Made by a program: the position numbers and the translations under genes. A stretch of 64,000 nucleotides of DNA from Polaromonas sp. GTDB taxonomy: Bacteria > Pseudomonadota > Gammaproteobacteria > Burkholderiales > Burkholderiaceae_C. Position 1 is the stretch's first letter, and every line of letters starts with the position of its first letter. The notes under the pieces are model-generated. The model saw only the letters and a program-made list of their open reading frames with translations, was not told the origin of the DNA and ran no database searches. The stretch is taken from NCBI RefSeq assembly GCF_030680935.1, contig NZ_JAUXUP010000026.1, positions 1 to 64,000 on the forward strand, read 5' to 3'. This document shows positions 36,989 through 46,709 of the stretch, one piece after another.

Positions 36989-38476
36989 ATGTTTGACGGC
37001 CTGATCCTGTTTGGCGAGTCCATCCTGCGCTTCAGCACGCCTGAGGCCATCTTCTACGCCCTGCTGTCGTCGCTGGTCGGCGTCATCATGGGCGCCCTGC
37101 CCGGACTCACGGCAACGATGGCGCTGGCGCTGATGACCACGCTGACGCTCAAACTGCCGCCCAGTGAGGCATTGCTGATCCTGATTTGTACCTACGTCGG
37201 TTCGATCTACGGCGGGTCGCGCTCAGCCATCTTGTTGAACATCCCGGGCACGCCCGCGTCTGCTGCGTCATGCCTGGACGGCTACGCCCTGGCGCGGCAA
37301 GGCATGGCAGGCCGCGCCATGGGTATTGCCACCTCGGGTTCTGTCCTTGGCACGCTGATTGGCATGGTTTTTCTGGCCGGTTTCACGCCCATTCTCGGCG
37401 GCCTGGCCCTGAAGTTTGGCGCCTACGAGTTTTTCTGGCTGGCCCTGTTCGGCGTCATCATTGCCGGTACGCTGACCGGCGATGACCCGCTCAAAGGCTG
37501 GATCGCCGGCATTGCAGGCCTGTTTATCGCCGGCATTGGCCAGGAGCCACAGTACGCCTATGAACGGTTTGCATGGGGCATACGCGATCTGGCTGGGGGT
37601 ATCCAGCTGGTGCCTGCGCTGGTCGGTGCGTTCGGCTTTGCCGAGCTGCTGACCGCCATCAAGCAGCGCCAGCAGCCGGTGAAGATCAGCCGCTTCGACA
37701 CCGTCATTCCCAAGTTGCGCGACATCACGAAATACTGGCGCACCATCCTGCGCTCGGGCCTGATCGGTACCGGCGTCGGCATTGTGCCGGGCGTGGGTGA
37801 AGACGTGGCGGCCTGGTCGTCTTACGCCGCCGCCAAACGCGCCAGCAAGGAACAGGAGATGTTTGGCAAAGGCTCTATCGAGGGCCTGATGGCCGCCGAA
37901 ACCGGTGACAACGCCTGCGTCCCGGGCGCGATGATTCCGGTGCTCACGCTCGCCATTCCAGGCTCGGCCCCTGCGGCCGTGCTGATGGCCGCCATGATCA
38001 TCCACGGCGTCAAGCCGGGCCCGCTGATCATGGTGGAGAACCCTCAATTTGTGTACGACGTGGTGGCCATGATGCTGTTTGCCACCGTTGGTATCCTGAT
38101 CTACGGCCTGGTGCTGACCAAGGCACTGGTGCAGGTGCTGCGTGTGCCCCAGCATCTGATAGTGCCGATTATTTTTGTGCTTTGTGCGGTTGGCAGCTTT
38201 GCCATTTCAGGCCGGCTGTTTGACGTGTATGTGATGCTGGTCTTCGGCATCATCGGATTTTTTCTGCGTGGTTTTGGCTACCCGATGGCGCCGCTGGTGC
38301 TGGGCATTGTGCTGGGCGACCTGCTGGAAAAAAACCTGCGCCGTGCGTTGATCCTGTCCGATGGCAGCTTGGCCCCCTTCTTCACACGACCGATCTCTGG
38401 CGCGGTAGCAGCGCTGATCTTCGGCACCATAGGCTGGAAGCTCTACAGCCTGTATGGCCGCAAGAAGACCGCATGA
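36989..38476 (+). CDS. TctA family transporter permease
   Basis: GALPGLTATMALALMTTLTLKLPPSEALLILICTYVGSIYGGSRSAILLNIPGTPASAAS. Confidence 0.95.
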   Translation: MFDGLILFGESILRFSTPEAIFYALLSSLVGVIMGALPGLTATMALALMTTLTLKLPPSEALLILICTYVGSIYGGSRSAILLNIPGTPASAASCLDGYALARQGMAGRAMGIATSGSVLGTLIGMVFLAGFTPILGGLALKFGAYEFFWLALFGVIIAGTLTGDDPLKGWIAGIAGLFIAGIGQEPQYAYERFAWGIRDLAGGIQLVPALVGAFGFAELLTAIKQRQQPVKISRFDTVIPKLRDITKYWRTILRSGLIGTGVGIVPGVGEDVAAWSSYAAAKRASKEQEMFGKGSIEGLMAAETGDNACVPGAMIPVLTLAIPGSAPAAVLMAAMIIHGVKPGPLIMVENPQFVYDVVAMMLFATVGILIYGLVLTKALVQVLRVPQHLIVPIIFVLCAVGSFAISGRLFDVYVMLVFGIIGFFLRGFGYPMAPLVLGIVLGDLLEKNLRRALILSDGSLAPFFTRPISGAVAALIFGTIGWKLYSLYGRKKTA

Positions 38477-39303
38477 AACTCGCACTCTGCAACGAAGTTC
38501 TGCACCCCCTGCCCTTTGCCCGGCAGTGCGCGCTGGCAGCTTCTTACGGCTACACCGGCCTGGAGCTGGCGCCTTTTACACTCGCCGACGACCCCCAAAC
38601 CCTGAATGCAGACGCCGCCCGCCACTACCGCATGACGGCGCACAGCCACGGCCTGGGGATCTCCAGCCTGCACTGGCTGCTGGTCAAGCCCGATGGCTTG
38701 TCGCTGGTCATCGCGGACGCCGCCGTGCGGCAGCAAACCCTGTCACTGCTCAAACGCCTGATCGATTTTGCGACTGCCTGCGGCGCTGCCGTGCTGGTGC
38801 ATGGCTCCCCCAGGCAGCGTTCACCCCTGCCCGGCCAGAGCCTTGCCGACGCCACCGAACGCCTGCACGACGCGCTGGCCGAACTCGCGCCCCACGCCGC
38901 AGCGGCGGGCGTGGTGTATTGCCTGGAGCCGCTGTCGCCTGCAGAAACACCGGTGATCAACACCGTGGCACAGGCTGCCGCCCTGGTTGACCGCATCGGC
39001 TCGCCAGCCCTGCGCACCATGCTCGATGTGAGCGCCGCGTCGCAGGCCGAAAGTGCACCGGTGCACCAGGTGCTGGCGCGGTACCTGGCCAGCGGTCACA
39101 TTGCGCACGTGCAGCTCAACGACAAAAACCGCCGTGGCCCAGGCCAGGGTGACACGCCGCAACAACCAGTGCTGCAGGTGCTTAAAACCGCCGGCTACAC
39201 CGGCTGGATGGCGGTCGAACCCTTTGACTACCAGGGCGACGGTCCCGGCTGCGCAGAATTCAGCGCCCGCCATGTGAAGGACATCTGGAGCGCACTGGCA
39301 TGA
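38473..39303 (+). CDS. Sugar phosphate isomerase/epimerase (xylose isomerase-like TIM barrel)
   Basis: MKLALCNEVLHPLPFARQCALAASYGYTGLELAPF...VCLEPLSP-type motifs; 4 bp overlap with tctA. Confidence 0.87.
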   Translation: MKLALCNEVLHPLPFARQCALAASYGYTGLELAPFTLADDPQTLNADAARHYRMTAHSHGLGISSLHWLLVKPDGLSLVIADAAVRQQTLSLLKRLIDFATACGAAVLVHGSPRQRSPLPGQSLADATERLHDALAELAPHAAAAGVVYCLEPLSPAETPVINTVAQAAALVDRIGSPALRTMLDVSAASQAESAPVHQVLARYLASGHIAHVQLNDKNRRGPGQGDTPQQPVLQVLKTAGYTGWMAVEPFDYQGDGPGCAEFSARHVKDIWSALA

Positions 39304-40652
39304 GCGCTGTGACCGTCCGCTCCATTGCGCTGTTTGAACGGCCTGTGACCTTGCGCCTGCCTTTCCGTTTTGGTGCAGCCACCGTCACCCGTTGCCCGCA
39401 GGCCTTTGTGCGCGTCGAACTTGACATCGGAGGCCGGACTTTCGAAGGCGGCAGCGCCGAACTCATGGTGCCCAAGTGGTTCGACAAATCCCCCGACCTC
39501 ACCCATGAGCAGAATTTCGAACAACTGCGCGAGGCCCTGCGCACCGCACGCGACGCCTATGCCGGTGCCGACGGCGGCCAGAGCCCGCATGGGTTGTCCC
39601 AGTCGGCAGGTGCTGCGGCCATCGCGACGGCGGTGGCGCGCGGCTTGCCTCGGCTGGCAGCGCAGTTTGGGCCGGCCCTGCTGGACAAGGCCATCGCCGA
39701 CGCGGCCCTGCGCTGCGCCGGCCTGTCCTGGGTAGACGGTCTGCGCGCCGGCGTACTCGGCGACCCGTGGTCGCCCATTCTGGCGCTGGTCAAGCCGCGC
39801 GCCGTCACCTTGCGCCACACCGTCGGCCTGGCCGACCGCCTGACCGCCGCCGATGCAGGCACGGACCCCAACGACGGCCTGCCGGCCACGCTGGAAGCCG
39901 CCATCGCGGCTTATGGCCTGCACCATTTCAAACTCAAGCTGTCGGGCCGCCCGGACGCGGACATGGACCGTCTCTCGCAGATTGCCGCCGTGCTCGATGC
40001 GCGGGCAGCTGACTACCGCGTCACGCTGGACGGCAACGAAACCTTTGCCGATGCCGAGGCGCTGGGCGCCTTCTGGCCGACGCTGAAGCAGGCGCCGCAA
40101 CTGGCCGGCCTGCTGCGCCGCACCCTGCTGCTCGAACAGCCACTGGCACGCCGTGTTGCGCTGGACCAGTCCATTGCCGGGCTGGGCATCGACGTGCCTG
40201 TGATCCTCGACGAATCCGACGACCAGGCCGAGGTGCTGGAACGCGGCATCGCGCTGGGTTATCGCGGCATTTCGAGCAAGGCCTGCAAGGGCATTTACCG
40301 CTCACTGGCCAATGCAGCGCGCATCGCCCAGGAGCCGCAGCGCCTGCTGCTGTCAGGCGAGGACCTGACCTGCCAGGCCGGGCTGGCTGTGCAACAGGAC
40401 ACCGTGCTGGCCGCCTGCCTGGGCGTGACACACATCGAGCGCAACGGCCATCACTATGTGGACGGTTTCGGTATCGCGCCCGATGCAGAAGCGCAGGCCT
40501 TTGCCAAAGCGCACCCCGGTTTTTACGACAGCCACGCCGGCCGCCCGCACCTGGCCGTGCATGGCGGCGAGCTGGACCTGTCATCGCTGCACGTTCCCGG
40601 CTTTGCCAGCGCTGCGATGCCACGATGGGACAGCCTGAAAGCCATTTCCTGA
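39300..40652 (+). CDS. Enolase superfamily enzyme (mandelate racemase/muconate lactonizing-like)
   Basis: FKLKLSG (KxK), VTLDGNETF (DxN), VILDESDDQ, GISSKACKGIYRSLANAARI. Confidence 0.83.
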   Translation: MSAVTVRSIALFERPVTLRLPFRFGAATVTRCPQAFVRVELDIGGRTFEGGSAELMVPKWFDKSPDLTHEQNFEQLREALRTARDAYAGADGGQSPHGLSQSAGAAAIATAVARGLPRLAAQFGPALLDKAIADAALRCAGLSWVDGLRAGVLGDPWSPILALVKPRAVTLRHTVGLADRLTAADAGTDPNDGLPATLEAAIAAYGLHHFKLKLSGRPDADMDRLSQIAAVLDARAADYRVTLDGNETFADAEALGAFWPTLKQAPQLAGLLRRTLLLEQPLARRVALDQSIAGLGIDVPVILDESDDQAEVLERGIALGYRGISSKACKGIYRSLANAARIAQEPQRLLLSGEDLTCQAGLAVQQDTVLAACLGVTHIERNGHHYVDGFGIAPDAEAQAFAKAHPGFYDSHAGRPHLAVHGGELDLSSLHVPGFASAAMPRWDSLKAIS

Positions 40653-40690
40653 TTCAACCCCACCCACCTCAAGAGAAGAAGAGAACTTTC

Positions 40691-41854
40691 ATGGCTACAC
40701 AACGACTCGGAATCATCATGCACGGCGTCACCGGACGCATGGGCATGAACCAGCATCTGATCCGTTCCATCGTCGCGATCCGTAAACAGGGCGGCGTGCT
40801 GCTTTCCAACGGTGACAAGGTCATGCCTGACCCGATTTTGATCGGCCGCAACGCCGAAAAAATCGAGGCCCTGGCCAAGACCTGGGGCATTGATCGCTGG
40901 GGCACCGACCTCGACGAAGCACTGAAGAACAAGGACGACACCCTCTTCTTCGACGCCGGCACCACGCGAATGCGCCCGACCCTGCTGGCCAAAGCCATCC
41001 GCGCCGGCAAACACGTGTACTGCGAGAAGCCCATTGCCACCAACCTCAACGAAGCCGTCGAGATCGCACGACTGGCCGAAAAATCGGGCCTCAAACACGG
41101 CGCAGTGCAGGACAAACTCTTTCTGCCCGGTCTGCGCAAGCTCGACATGCTGCGCCGCGCCGGCTTCTTCGGCAAGATGCTGTCGGTGCGTCTGGAGTTT
41201 GGCTACTGGGTGTTTGAGGGCGACCTGCAGCCTATCCAGCGCCCGAGCTGGAATTACCGCACCGAGGACGGTGGCGGCATGATTCTGGACATGATGTGCC
41301 ACTGGCGCTACGTGCTGGACAACCTGTTCGGCGAAGTCAAGTCCATCTCCTGCATTGGTGCGACGCACATCCCCGAGCGCTGGGATGAAGCCGGCAAACC
41401 CTACAAGGCCACCGCCGACGATGCCGCCTATGCCACGGCCGAACTCATCGGCCACAACGGCGAGCCGGTGATTGCGCAAATGAACATGTCCTGGGCCACC
41501 CGCGTGAACCGCGAGGACCTGGTCACCTTCCACGTCGATGGCACCCACGGTTCGGCCGTCGCAGGCCTGTCTTCATGCAAGGCTCAGTCACGCGTCAACA
41601 CGCCGCGCCCCGTCTGGAACCCGGATGAAAAACAGACAATGAATTTTTCAGCCCAGTGGCAGGAAGTACCGGACACCCAGACCTACGACAACGGTTTCAA
41701 GATCCAGTGGGAGCATTTCATCCGCCACGTGGTCGAAAACGAGCCCTACAAATGGACCCTGCCCGAAGGCGCCAAAGGCGTGCAACTGGTCGAAGCCGCA
41801 CTCGTAAGCTGGAAAGAGCGGCGCTGGGTGGACGTCCCCGCGCTACAGGTTTGA
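40691..41854 (+). CDS. Gfo/Idh/MocA family oxidoreductase
   Basis: RLGIIMHGVTGRMGMNQHLIRSI...AGKHVYCEKPIATNLNEAVEIARLAEKSGLKHGAVQDKLFLPG. Confidence 0.92.
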   Translation: MATQRLGIIMHGVTGRMGMNQHLIRSIVAIRKQGGVLLSNGDKVMPDPILIGRNAEKIEALAKTWGIDRWGTDLDEALKNKDDTLFFDAGTTRMRPTLLAKAIRAGKHVYCEKPIATNLNEAVEIARLAEKSGLKHGAVQDKLFLPGLRKLDMLRRAGFFGKMLSVRLEFGYWVFEGDLQPIQRPSWNYRTEDGGGMILDMMCHWRYVLDNLFGEVKSISCIGATHIPERWDEAGKPYKATADDAAYATAELIGHNGEPVIAQMNMSWATRVNREDLVTFHVDGTHGSAVAGLSSCKAQSRVNTPRPVWNPDEKQTMNFSAQWQEVPDTQTYDNGFKIQWEHFIRHVVENEPYKWTLPEGAKGVQLVEAALVSWKERRWVDVPALQV

Positions 41855-41909
41855 TAGCTGCTTACGCTCTCTGAACAAGGGCTAGAGGCATATTTGATGC
41901 ATAAAAGGT
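41850..41909 (+). repeat. Dispersed two-hairpin repeat, copy A (intergenic)
   Basis: TTTGATAGCTGCTTACGCTCTCTGAACAAGGGCTAGAGGCATATTTGATG. Confidence 0.85.
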
Positions 41910-41918
41910 AGATTTTTC

Positions 41919-43106
41919 ATGGCTTTGACTCTCACATTGCCCGTCGCCACCGGCAAGCTTCAGCCCTATACGCTGCAAGGCACCACGCCCGTTCAACCCG
42001 CCAAGGGTCTGAAGTTCAACCGCATCGCCTACTCGGCAGCGCATGTGGTGGCCGACCCGCTGGCGGTGGTGGACCCCTGGGTCAATTGCGCCATCGACTG
42101 GGACGCCACCATCGCCTACCGCCAGCACCTGTGGTCGCTGGGCCTGGGCGTGGCAGAGGCGATGGACACCGCGCAGCGCGGCATGGGGCTGGACTGGCCG
42201 ACTTCGCTGGAGTTGATTCGCCGCTCGCTCGATGCCGCCAAAGAAACCCCGGGCGCATTGGTCGCCTCCGGCTGCGGCACCGACCACCTGGTGCTTGAAA
42301 ACGTCAAAACCGTTGACGAGGTGATTGCCGGTTATGAAGAGCAGATGGCCGCGATTGAAAAGCTCGGCGGCAAACTCATCGTCATGGCCAGCCGCGCGCT
42401 GGCCCGCGTCGCCAAATCACCCGCCGACTACGAACGCGTTTACGACCGCATCCTGAGCCAGGCCCAACAGCCGGTGGTGCTGCACTGGCTGGGCGAGATG
42501 TTCGACCCGGCACTCGCTGGCTACTGGGGCAGCAGCGATGTCGAGAAAGCCATGGACACGGCACTCGGCATCATTGCCGCGCATCCCGACAAGGTTGATG
42601 GCATCAAGATCTCGCTGCTCGACAAGGACAAGGAAATTGCGATGCGGCGGCGCCTGCCTGCCGGCGTGCGCATGTACACCGGCGACGACTTCAATTACGC
42701 CGAGTTGATCGCGGGCGACGGGCATGGCAGCGAACTGTTCCATGGCCAGAGCGATGCGCTGCTGGGCATCTTCGACGCGATTGCGCCGGCGGCCAGTGCC
42801 GCGCTCGGAGAGCTGGCACAGGGAAACACCGAAAAATTCCACGCCATCCTCGGCCCCACTGTCTCGCTGTCGCGCCATATCTTTGCCGCGCCCACGCGCT
42901 TTTACAAAACCGGTGTCGTGTTCATGGCCTGGCTCAACGGCCACCAGAAGCACTTCACCATGGTCGGCGGCCAGCAAAGCACACGTTCGCTGCAACACTT
43001 CGCCGAGCTGTTCCGGCTGGCCGATGCGGCGAATCTGCTGGAGCATCCCGAACTGGCCACGCAGCGCATGAAAACGCTGCTGGCCATGCACGGTGTCCAG
43101 GCATGA
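41919..43106 (+). CDS. Dihydrodipicolinate synthase-like aldolase (DUF993 family)
   Basis: VADPLAVVDPWVNCAIDWDATIAYRQHLWSLGLGVAEAMDTAQRGMGLDW; TIM-barrel aldolase-like. Confidence 0.85.
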   Translation: MALTLTLPVATGKLQPYTLQGTTPVQPAKGLKFNRIAYSAAHVVADPLAVVDPWVNCAIDWDATIAYRQHLWSLGLGVAEAMDTAQRGMGLDWPTSLELIRRSLDAAKETPGALVASGCGTDHLVLENVKTVDEVIAGYEEQMAAIEKLGGKLIVMASRALARVAKSPADYERVYDRILSQAQQPVVLHWLGEMFDPALAGYWGSSDVEKAMDTALGIIAAHPDKVDGIKISLLDKDKEIAMRRRLPAGVRMYTGDDFNYAELIAGDGHGSELFHGQSDALLGIFDAIAPAASAALGELAQGNTEKFHAILGPTVSLSRHIFAAPTRFYKTGVVFMAWLNGHQKHFTMVGGQQSTRSLQHFAELFRLADAANLLEHPELATQRMKTLLAMHGVQA

Positions 43107-43981
43107 GGGACTTTTCGCAGGACCACCGCTGGCTCTCCATCAACACCGCGACCATCCGCAAGAGCCGTGGGGTGGAGCAGCCACTGACCGACATCATCGA
43201 AGCCTGCGTGCAGCGCGGCATCCGGGCCATCTCGCCCTGGCGCGACCAGGTTGCCGCCGCTGGCCTGCCAGCCATCTCCAAACTCGTCAAAGCCCACGGC
43301 CTTGAACTGTCGGGCTATTGCCGCGGGGGCATGTTCCCGGCCACGGACGCCGCGGGTCTGAAGGCCGCGCGTGATGACAACCGTCGCGCCGTGGACGAAG
43401 CCTGCGAACTGAACGCCACCTGCCTGGTGCTGGTGGTCGGCGCCCTGCCCGGCGCGCTGGCCGGCCAGGCCGTGCATAAGGACATCGCGCTGTCGCGCAG
43501 CCAGGTCACGGACGGCATTGCCGAACTGCTGGAGTATTCAAAGGCCAACAAGATGCCGCTGGCGATCGAGCCGCTGCACCCGATGTACGCCGCCGACCGG
43601 GCCTGCATCAACACCATGGAACAGGCGCTGGACGTTTGCGATGCGCTGGACCCTTCTCAAACGGGGGCCTTGGGGGTGGCCGTCGATGTGTACCACGTCT
43701 GGTGGGACCCGAAACTCGAAGCGCAAATCAAGCGCGCCGGCAAGGAGCGGCTGCTGGCTTTCCATGTCTGCGACTGGATGACCCCCACCACGCATTTGCT
43801 GGAAGACCGCGGCATGATGGGTGACGGCGTGATCGACATCCCGCGCATTCGCGGCTGGGTTGAGGCTGAAGGTTTCGCCGGTTACAGCGAGGTCGAGATT
43901 TTTTCGTCCGGCAACTGGTGGCAACGCGCGTCCGCCGAAGTGCTGGACACCTGCATCGCCAGGCACCGCAGCGCGGTGTAA
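43103..43981 (+). CDS. Sugar phosphate isomerase/epimerase
   Basis: SINTATIRKSRGVEQPLTDIIEACVQRGIRAISPWRDQVAAAG...LAIEPLHPMYAADRACINTMEQAL; 4 bp overlap with DUF993-like gene. Confidence 0.9.
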   Translation: MRDFSQDHRWLSINTATIRKSRGVEQPLTDIIEACVQRGIRAISPWRDQVAAAGLPAISKLVKAHGLELSGYCRGGMFPATDAAGLKAARDDNRRAVDEACELNATCLVLVVGALPGALAGQAVHKDIALSRSQVTDGIAELLEYSKANKMPLAIEPLHPMYAADRACINTMEQALDVCDALDPSQTGALGVAVDVYHVWWDPKLEAQIKRAGKERLLAFHVCDWMTPTTHLLEDRGMMGDGVIDIPRIRGWVEAEGFAGYSEVEIFSSGNWWQRASAEVLDTCIARHRSAV

Positions 43982-44041
43982 TCTGAAAAAACTGCGTCCC
44001 ACCGGTCGTGGCAGAGCGCATTTTCTGCGTCGCTCGCTTCC

Positions 44042-45274
44042 TCAGGCTGCGACCAACGCCGTGCGCCGCACCCGCCGCACATGGAAGGCGCTGGCAATCA
44101 GCACGCCCTGCATCAGCGCCAGGCCCAGCAACACGCCACGGTACTGGCCGTGGTCCATCATCACGCCAAAAATCAGGGGCGAGATGGCCTGCCCGATATC
44201 CAGCCCTGCGTACACCACACCGTAAACGCGGCCCGAGGCGTTTTCCGGGGTTGAGCGTTTAACCAGCAGGTCACGCGACGGACCGGCAATGCCGGATGCA
44301 AAACCCATGGCACCAAACAACACCGGCACCATCCACGCGGACAAGCTGCCCAGAGCCAGCAGCAGCGCCATCACCGCCGCTACGCCAAAACCGGCGCCCA
44401 CAATGCGCTCACAGCGCGCCGGGTCTGAAGCCAGAAAACCACCCAGCACCATGCCGCTTGCGCTGCAAACCATGTAAATGGTCAGGCACATCGCCACCAG
44501 CCCCAGGGGCACCGCATGTATCTGGCGCGCGGCCTCTGGCGCAAAGGCCTGCACCACGCTGAGCACAATCGCGTACCAGAAGAAAAACGCAAAACACATC
44601 CACACCGCAGGGATTTTCAGAAAATCCAGCGAGTTGTCGGTGGTCGCCGCGCCTTTGACACTGGCAGCCACCGGCAGGGTCAGCTTGTCACGGTGCAATA
44701 GCAGCACGGCCAGCACTGCAAAGGCCAGCACACCGGCGGCAGCCAGCGCCACGCGCCACGAGTACGCAAAAGTCAGCGACACCACCAGGGCCGGCGCCAG
44801 CGCCCAGCCCAGGCTGCCAGTGATGCCGTGCACGCTGTACGCATGGCCGAGTCGCGGGCCACTGACTTTGCGGTTGAGCAAGGTGTAGTCCACCGGGTGA
44901 AACACGCCGTTGCCCATGCCGGCCAGTGCGGCAAAAGCGGCCAGCATCCAGTAGCTGGTGCTCACCGAATACCCAAAAGCCGCGATACCGATCAGGCTCA
45001 GCCCGGCAAAAAGAATGGGGCGCGGGCCAAAGCGGTCCACCCAAAACCCCGATACGGCCTGAACCGTACAGGACACGACGAAAAAAATGGTCATCAGAAA
45101 CCCCAGCTCGGCGTAACTGACGCTGAATTCGTCTTTCAGCCACGGAAACAGCGGCGCCAGCAACAACTGGCTGAAGTGACTGATCAGGTGGGCCAGACCC
45201 ACCAGGCCAATCACACCGGCATCCGTGCGCAGGGGAACAAGGCCAGGGCCTGGCAGGGTGCTTGCTGTAGTCAT
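44042..45274 (-). CDS. MFS transporter
   Basis: 12-TM pattern; VGLAHLISHFSQLLLAPLFPWLKDEFSVSYAELGFLMTIFFVVSCTVQAVSGFWVDRFGPRP. Confidence 0.93.
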   Translation of the reverse strand: MTTASTLPGPGLVPLRTDAGVIGLVGLAHLISHFSQLLLAPLFPWLKDEFSVSYAELGFLMTIFFVVSCTVQAVSGFWVDRFGPRPILFAGLSLIGIAAFGYSVSTSYWMLAAFAALAGMGNGVFHPVDYTLLNRKVSGPRLGHAYSVHGITGSLGWALAPALVVSLTFAYSWRVALAAAGVLAFAVLAVLLLHRDKLTLPVAASVKGAATTDNSLDFLKIPAVWMCFAFFFWYAIVLSVVQAFAPEAARQIHAVPLGLVAMCLTIYMVCSASGMVLGGFLASDPARCERIVGAGFGVAAVMALLLALGSLSAWMVPVLFGAMGFASGIAGPSRDLLVKRSTPENASGRVYGVVYAGLDIGQAISPLIFGVMMDHGQYRGVLLGLALMQGVLIASAFHVRRVRRTALVAA

Positions 45275-45369
45275 GGCGCTATCGTAGTATCAGGCGTCAG
45301 GGCTGAAAAGCGACAAAAAGCCATCATTCAGCGAATTTCAGACAAACCACAAGAACGGCAACTCAACCC

Positions 45370-46200
45370 ATGGCCCGCCAGCCACGCCTTCATTTCATGC
45401 CGGTCGGCGACACCGACCCTTTCACGCCCAGCCGCGACCGGCCGGTGCGGGTGCGTGCCCGCTCCATGCCAGTGGACACCCATTTCGAGCCCCATGCCCA
45501 CGCCTGGGCGCAGCTGGCTTACTGCGCCACCGGGATCGTGCAGGTCACAGCCGAACAAAGCTGCGGACAGGCCGACGAGATCACCTACATCGTGCCGCCT
45601 TCGCGGGCGGTGTGGATTGCACCTGGCGCGCAGCATCACATCACCGTGCTGGAGGCAGCCGAGTTCCGCACGCTTTACATCGACGCGGGCGCCACGCCGC
45701 CGGGCTGGACCACCTGCCGCGTCATGGTGGTGTCTGCGCTGTTGCGCGAAGCCATCCACTCGCTGGACAAGACACCCCTGAGTCCATCGCGTGAGGAGCT
45801 GCTGACCCGCCTGGTGCTTGACGAGATCGCGCAAGCCGACATGCAGGCGCTTGGCGTGCCCATGCCACATCCGCAAAACGGCGACAAGCGCCTGCGTACG
45901 CTGTGCGAGGCGGTGCTGCGCGCGCCGTCCGACCGCGCCACGCTGGCCGAATGGGCTGCCGACACAGGCGCCAGCGAACGCACCATGGCGCGGCTGTTCC
46001 GCGACGAGCTGGGTACCAGCTACCAGCAGTGGCGCCAGCAGGCCATCCTGGCGCACGCGCTGCCGTTGCTGGCGCGCGGCACGCCGGTCAGCCAGGTGGC
46101 CGCCGCCAGCGGCTACGCCAGCGACAGCGCTTTTTCAGCCATGTTCAAGGCCGCCATGGGGCAGTCGCCGAGTTACTTCCAGAACAAAGCTGGCCTGTAG
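45370..46200 (+). CDS. AraC family transcriptional regulator (cupin sensor + HTH_18)
   Basis: PHAHAWAQLAYCATGIVQVTAEQ; LAEWAADTGASERTMARLFRDELGTSYQQWRQQAILAHALPLLARGTPVSQVAAASGYASDSAFSAMFKAAMGQSPSYF. Confidence 0.95.
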   Translation: MARQPRLHFMPVGDTDPFTPSRDRPVRVRARSMPVDTHFEPHAHAWAQLAYCATGIVQVTAEQSCGQADEITYIVPPSRAVWIAPGAQHHITVLEAAEFRTLYIDAGATPPGWTTCRVMVVSALLREAIHSLDKTPLSPSREELLTRLVLDEIAQADMQALGVPMPHPQNGDKRLRTLCEAVLRAPSDRATLAEWAADTGASERTMARLFRDELGTSYQQWRQQAILAHALPLLARGTPVSQVAAASGYASDSAFSAMFKAAMGQSPSYFQNKAGL

Positions 46201-46205
46201 CCGGT

Positions 46206-46355
46206 CTAGGCACCCGACAGTCGCCGCGCCGACGGCGCACCTGCACGCGGCAGGCTGGCGCTGACCAACGCCGCAGCCAGTGTGACCAGCCACGAGTAAT
46301 ACACCCACACCAGAAAAGCCGCCAGGTCGCATGCCCAGCATTCCGCTGGAGGCCG
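46206..46355 (-). pseudogene. 3' remnant of a membrane protein gene, possibly YihY/BrkB (UPF0761)-like
   Basis: Open frame between stops, not in ORF list (no start): PPAECWACDLAAFLVWVYYSWLVTLAAALVSASLPRAGAPSARRLSGA*. Confidence 0.4.
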
Positions 46356-46405
46356 CTAGAACTCCGGTCTGACAAACAAGCTTTTCCGCCTCCGAGACAT
46401 CGCGT

Positions 46406-46636
46406 TCACCTGAAGATGAACGGAGCGGCTGCCAGCACTGCGCCAATGACAACGATCAGGTAGGTGTTCTGAATGGCGTACGGAAACAGCATCAGCGCAA
46501 GGCCGCTCAGAAAGGGAACAAGCGCGCGTTGCTTCTTGCCGTACAACGCGTAGCCGGCGCCAAGGGACCCAAACAACACGCCCCAGAGGATTGACGAAGT
46601 AGTCACGGTGGTTGCTGTGCGGGCTAGCGTAGACAT
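46406..46636 (-). CDS. Small two/three-TM membrane protein, putative gene-cassette product
   Basis: ...TTSSILWGVLFGSLGAGYALYGKKQRALVPFLSGLALMLFPYAIQNTYLIVVIGAVLAAAPFIFR; real start may be GTG near 46606. Confidence 0.7.
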   Translation of the reverse strand: MSTLARTATTVTTSSILWGVLFGSLGAGYALYGKKQRALVPFLSGLALMLFPYAIQNTYLIVVIGAVLAAAPFIFR

Positions 46637-46708
46637 GACCGGACAACAACACCGCGCGGCGAAACCGCCTTCTGCTGTTGTTGGTCCGCGTCGGTTGACA
46701 TGTTGCCC
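46622..46708 (-). other. attC-like recombination site 2 (degenerate, ~87 bp)
   Basis: Minus strand GGGCAACATGTCAACCGACGCGGACCAACAACA...TGTTGTTGTCCGGTCATGTCTACGCTAGCC: long imperfect hairpin between two ORFs, R-box-like ends diverged. Confidence 0.5.
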
Positions 46709-46709
46709 C

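Noticed and set aside
46340-46410. Possible attC downstream of the small membrane ORF (GAAC...GTTC pairing)
   Set aside because: Weak stem and boxes not matching RYYYAAC/GTTRRRY; could only be a truncated end.
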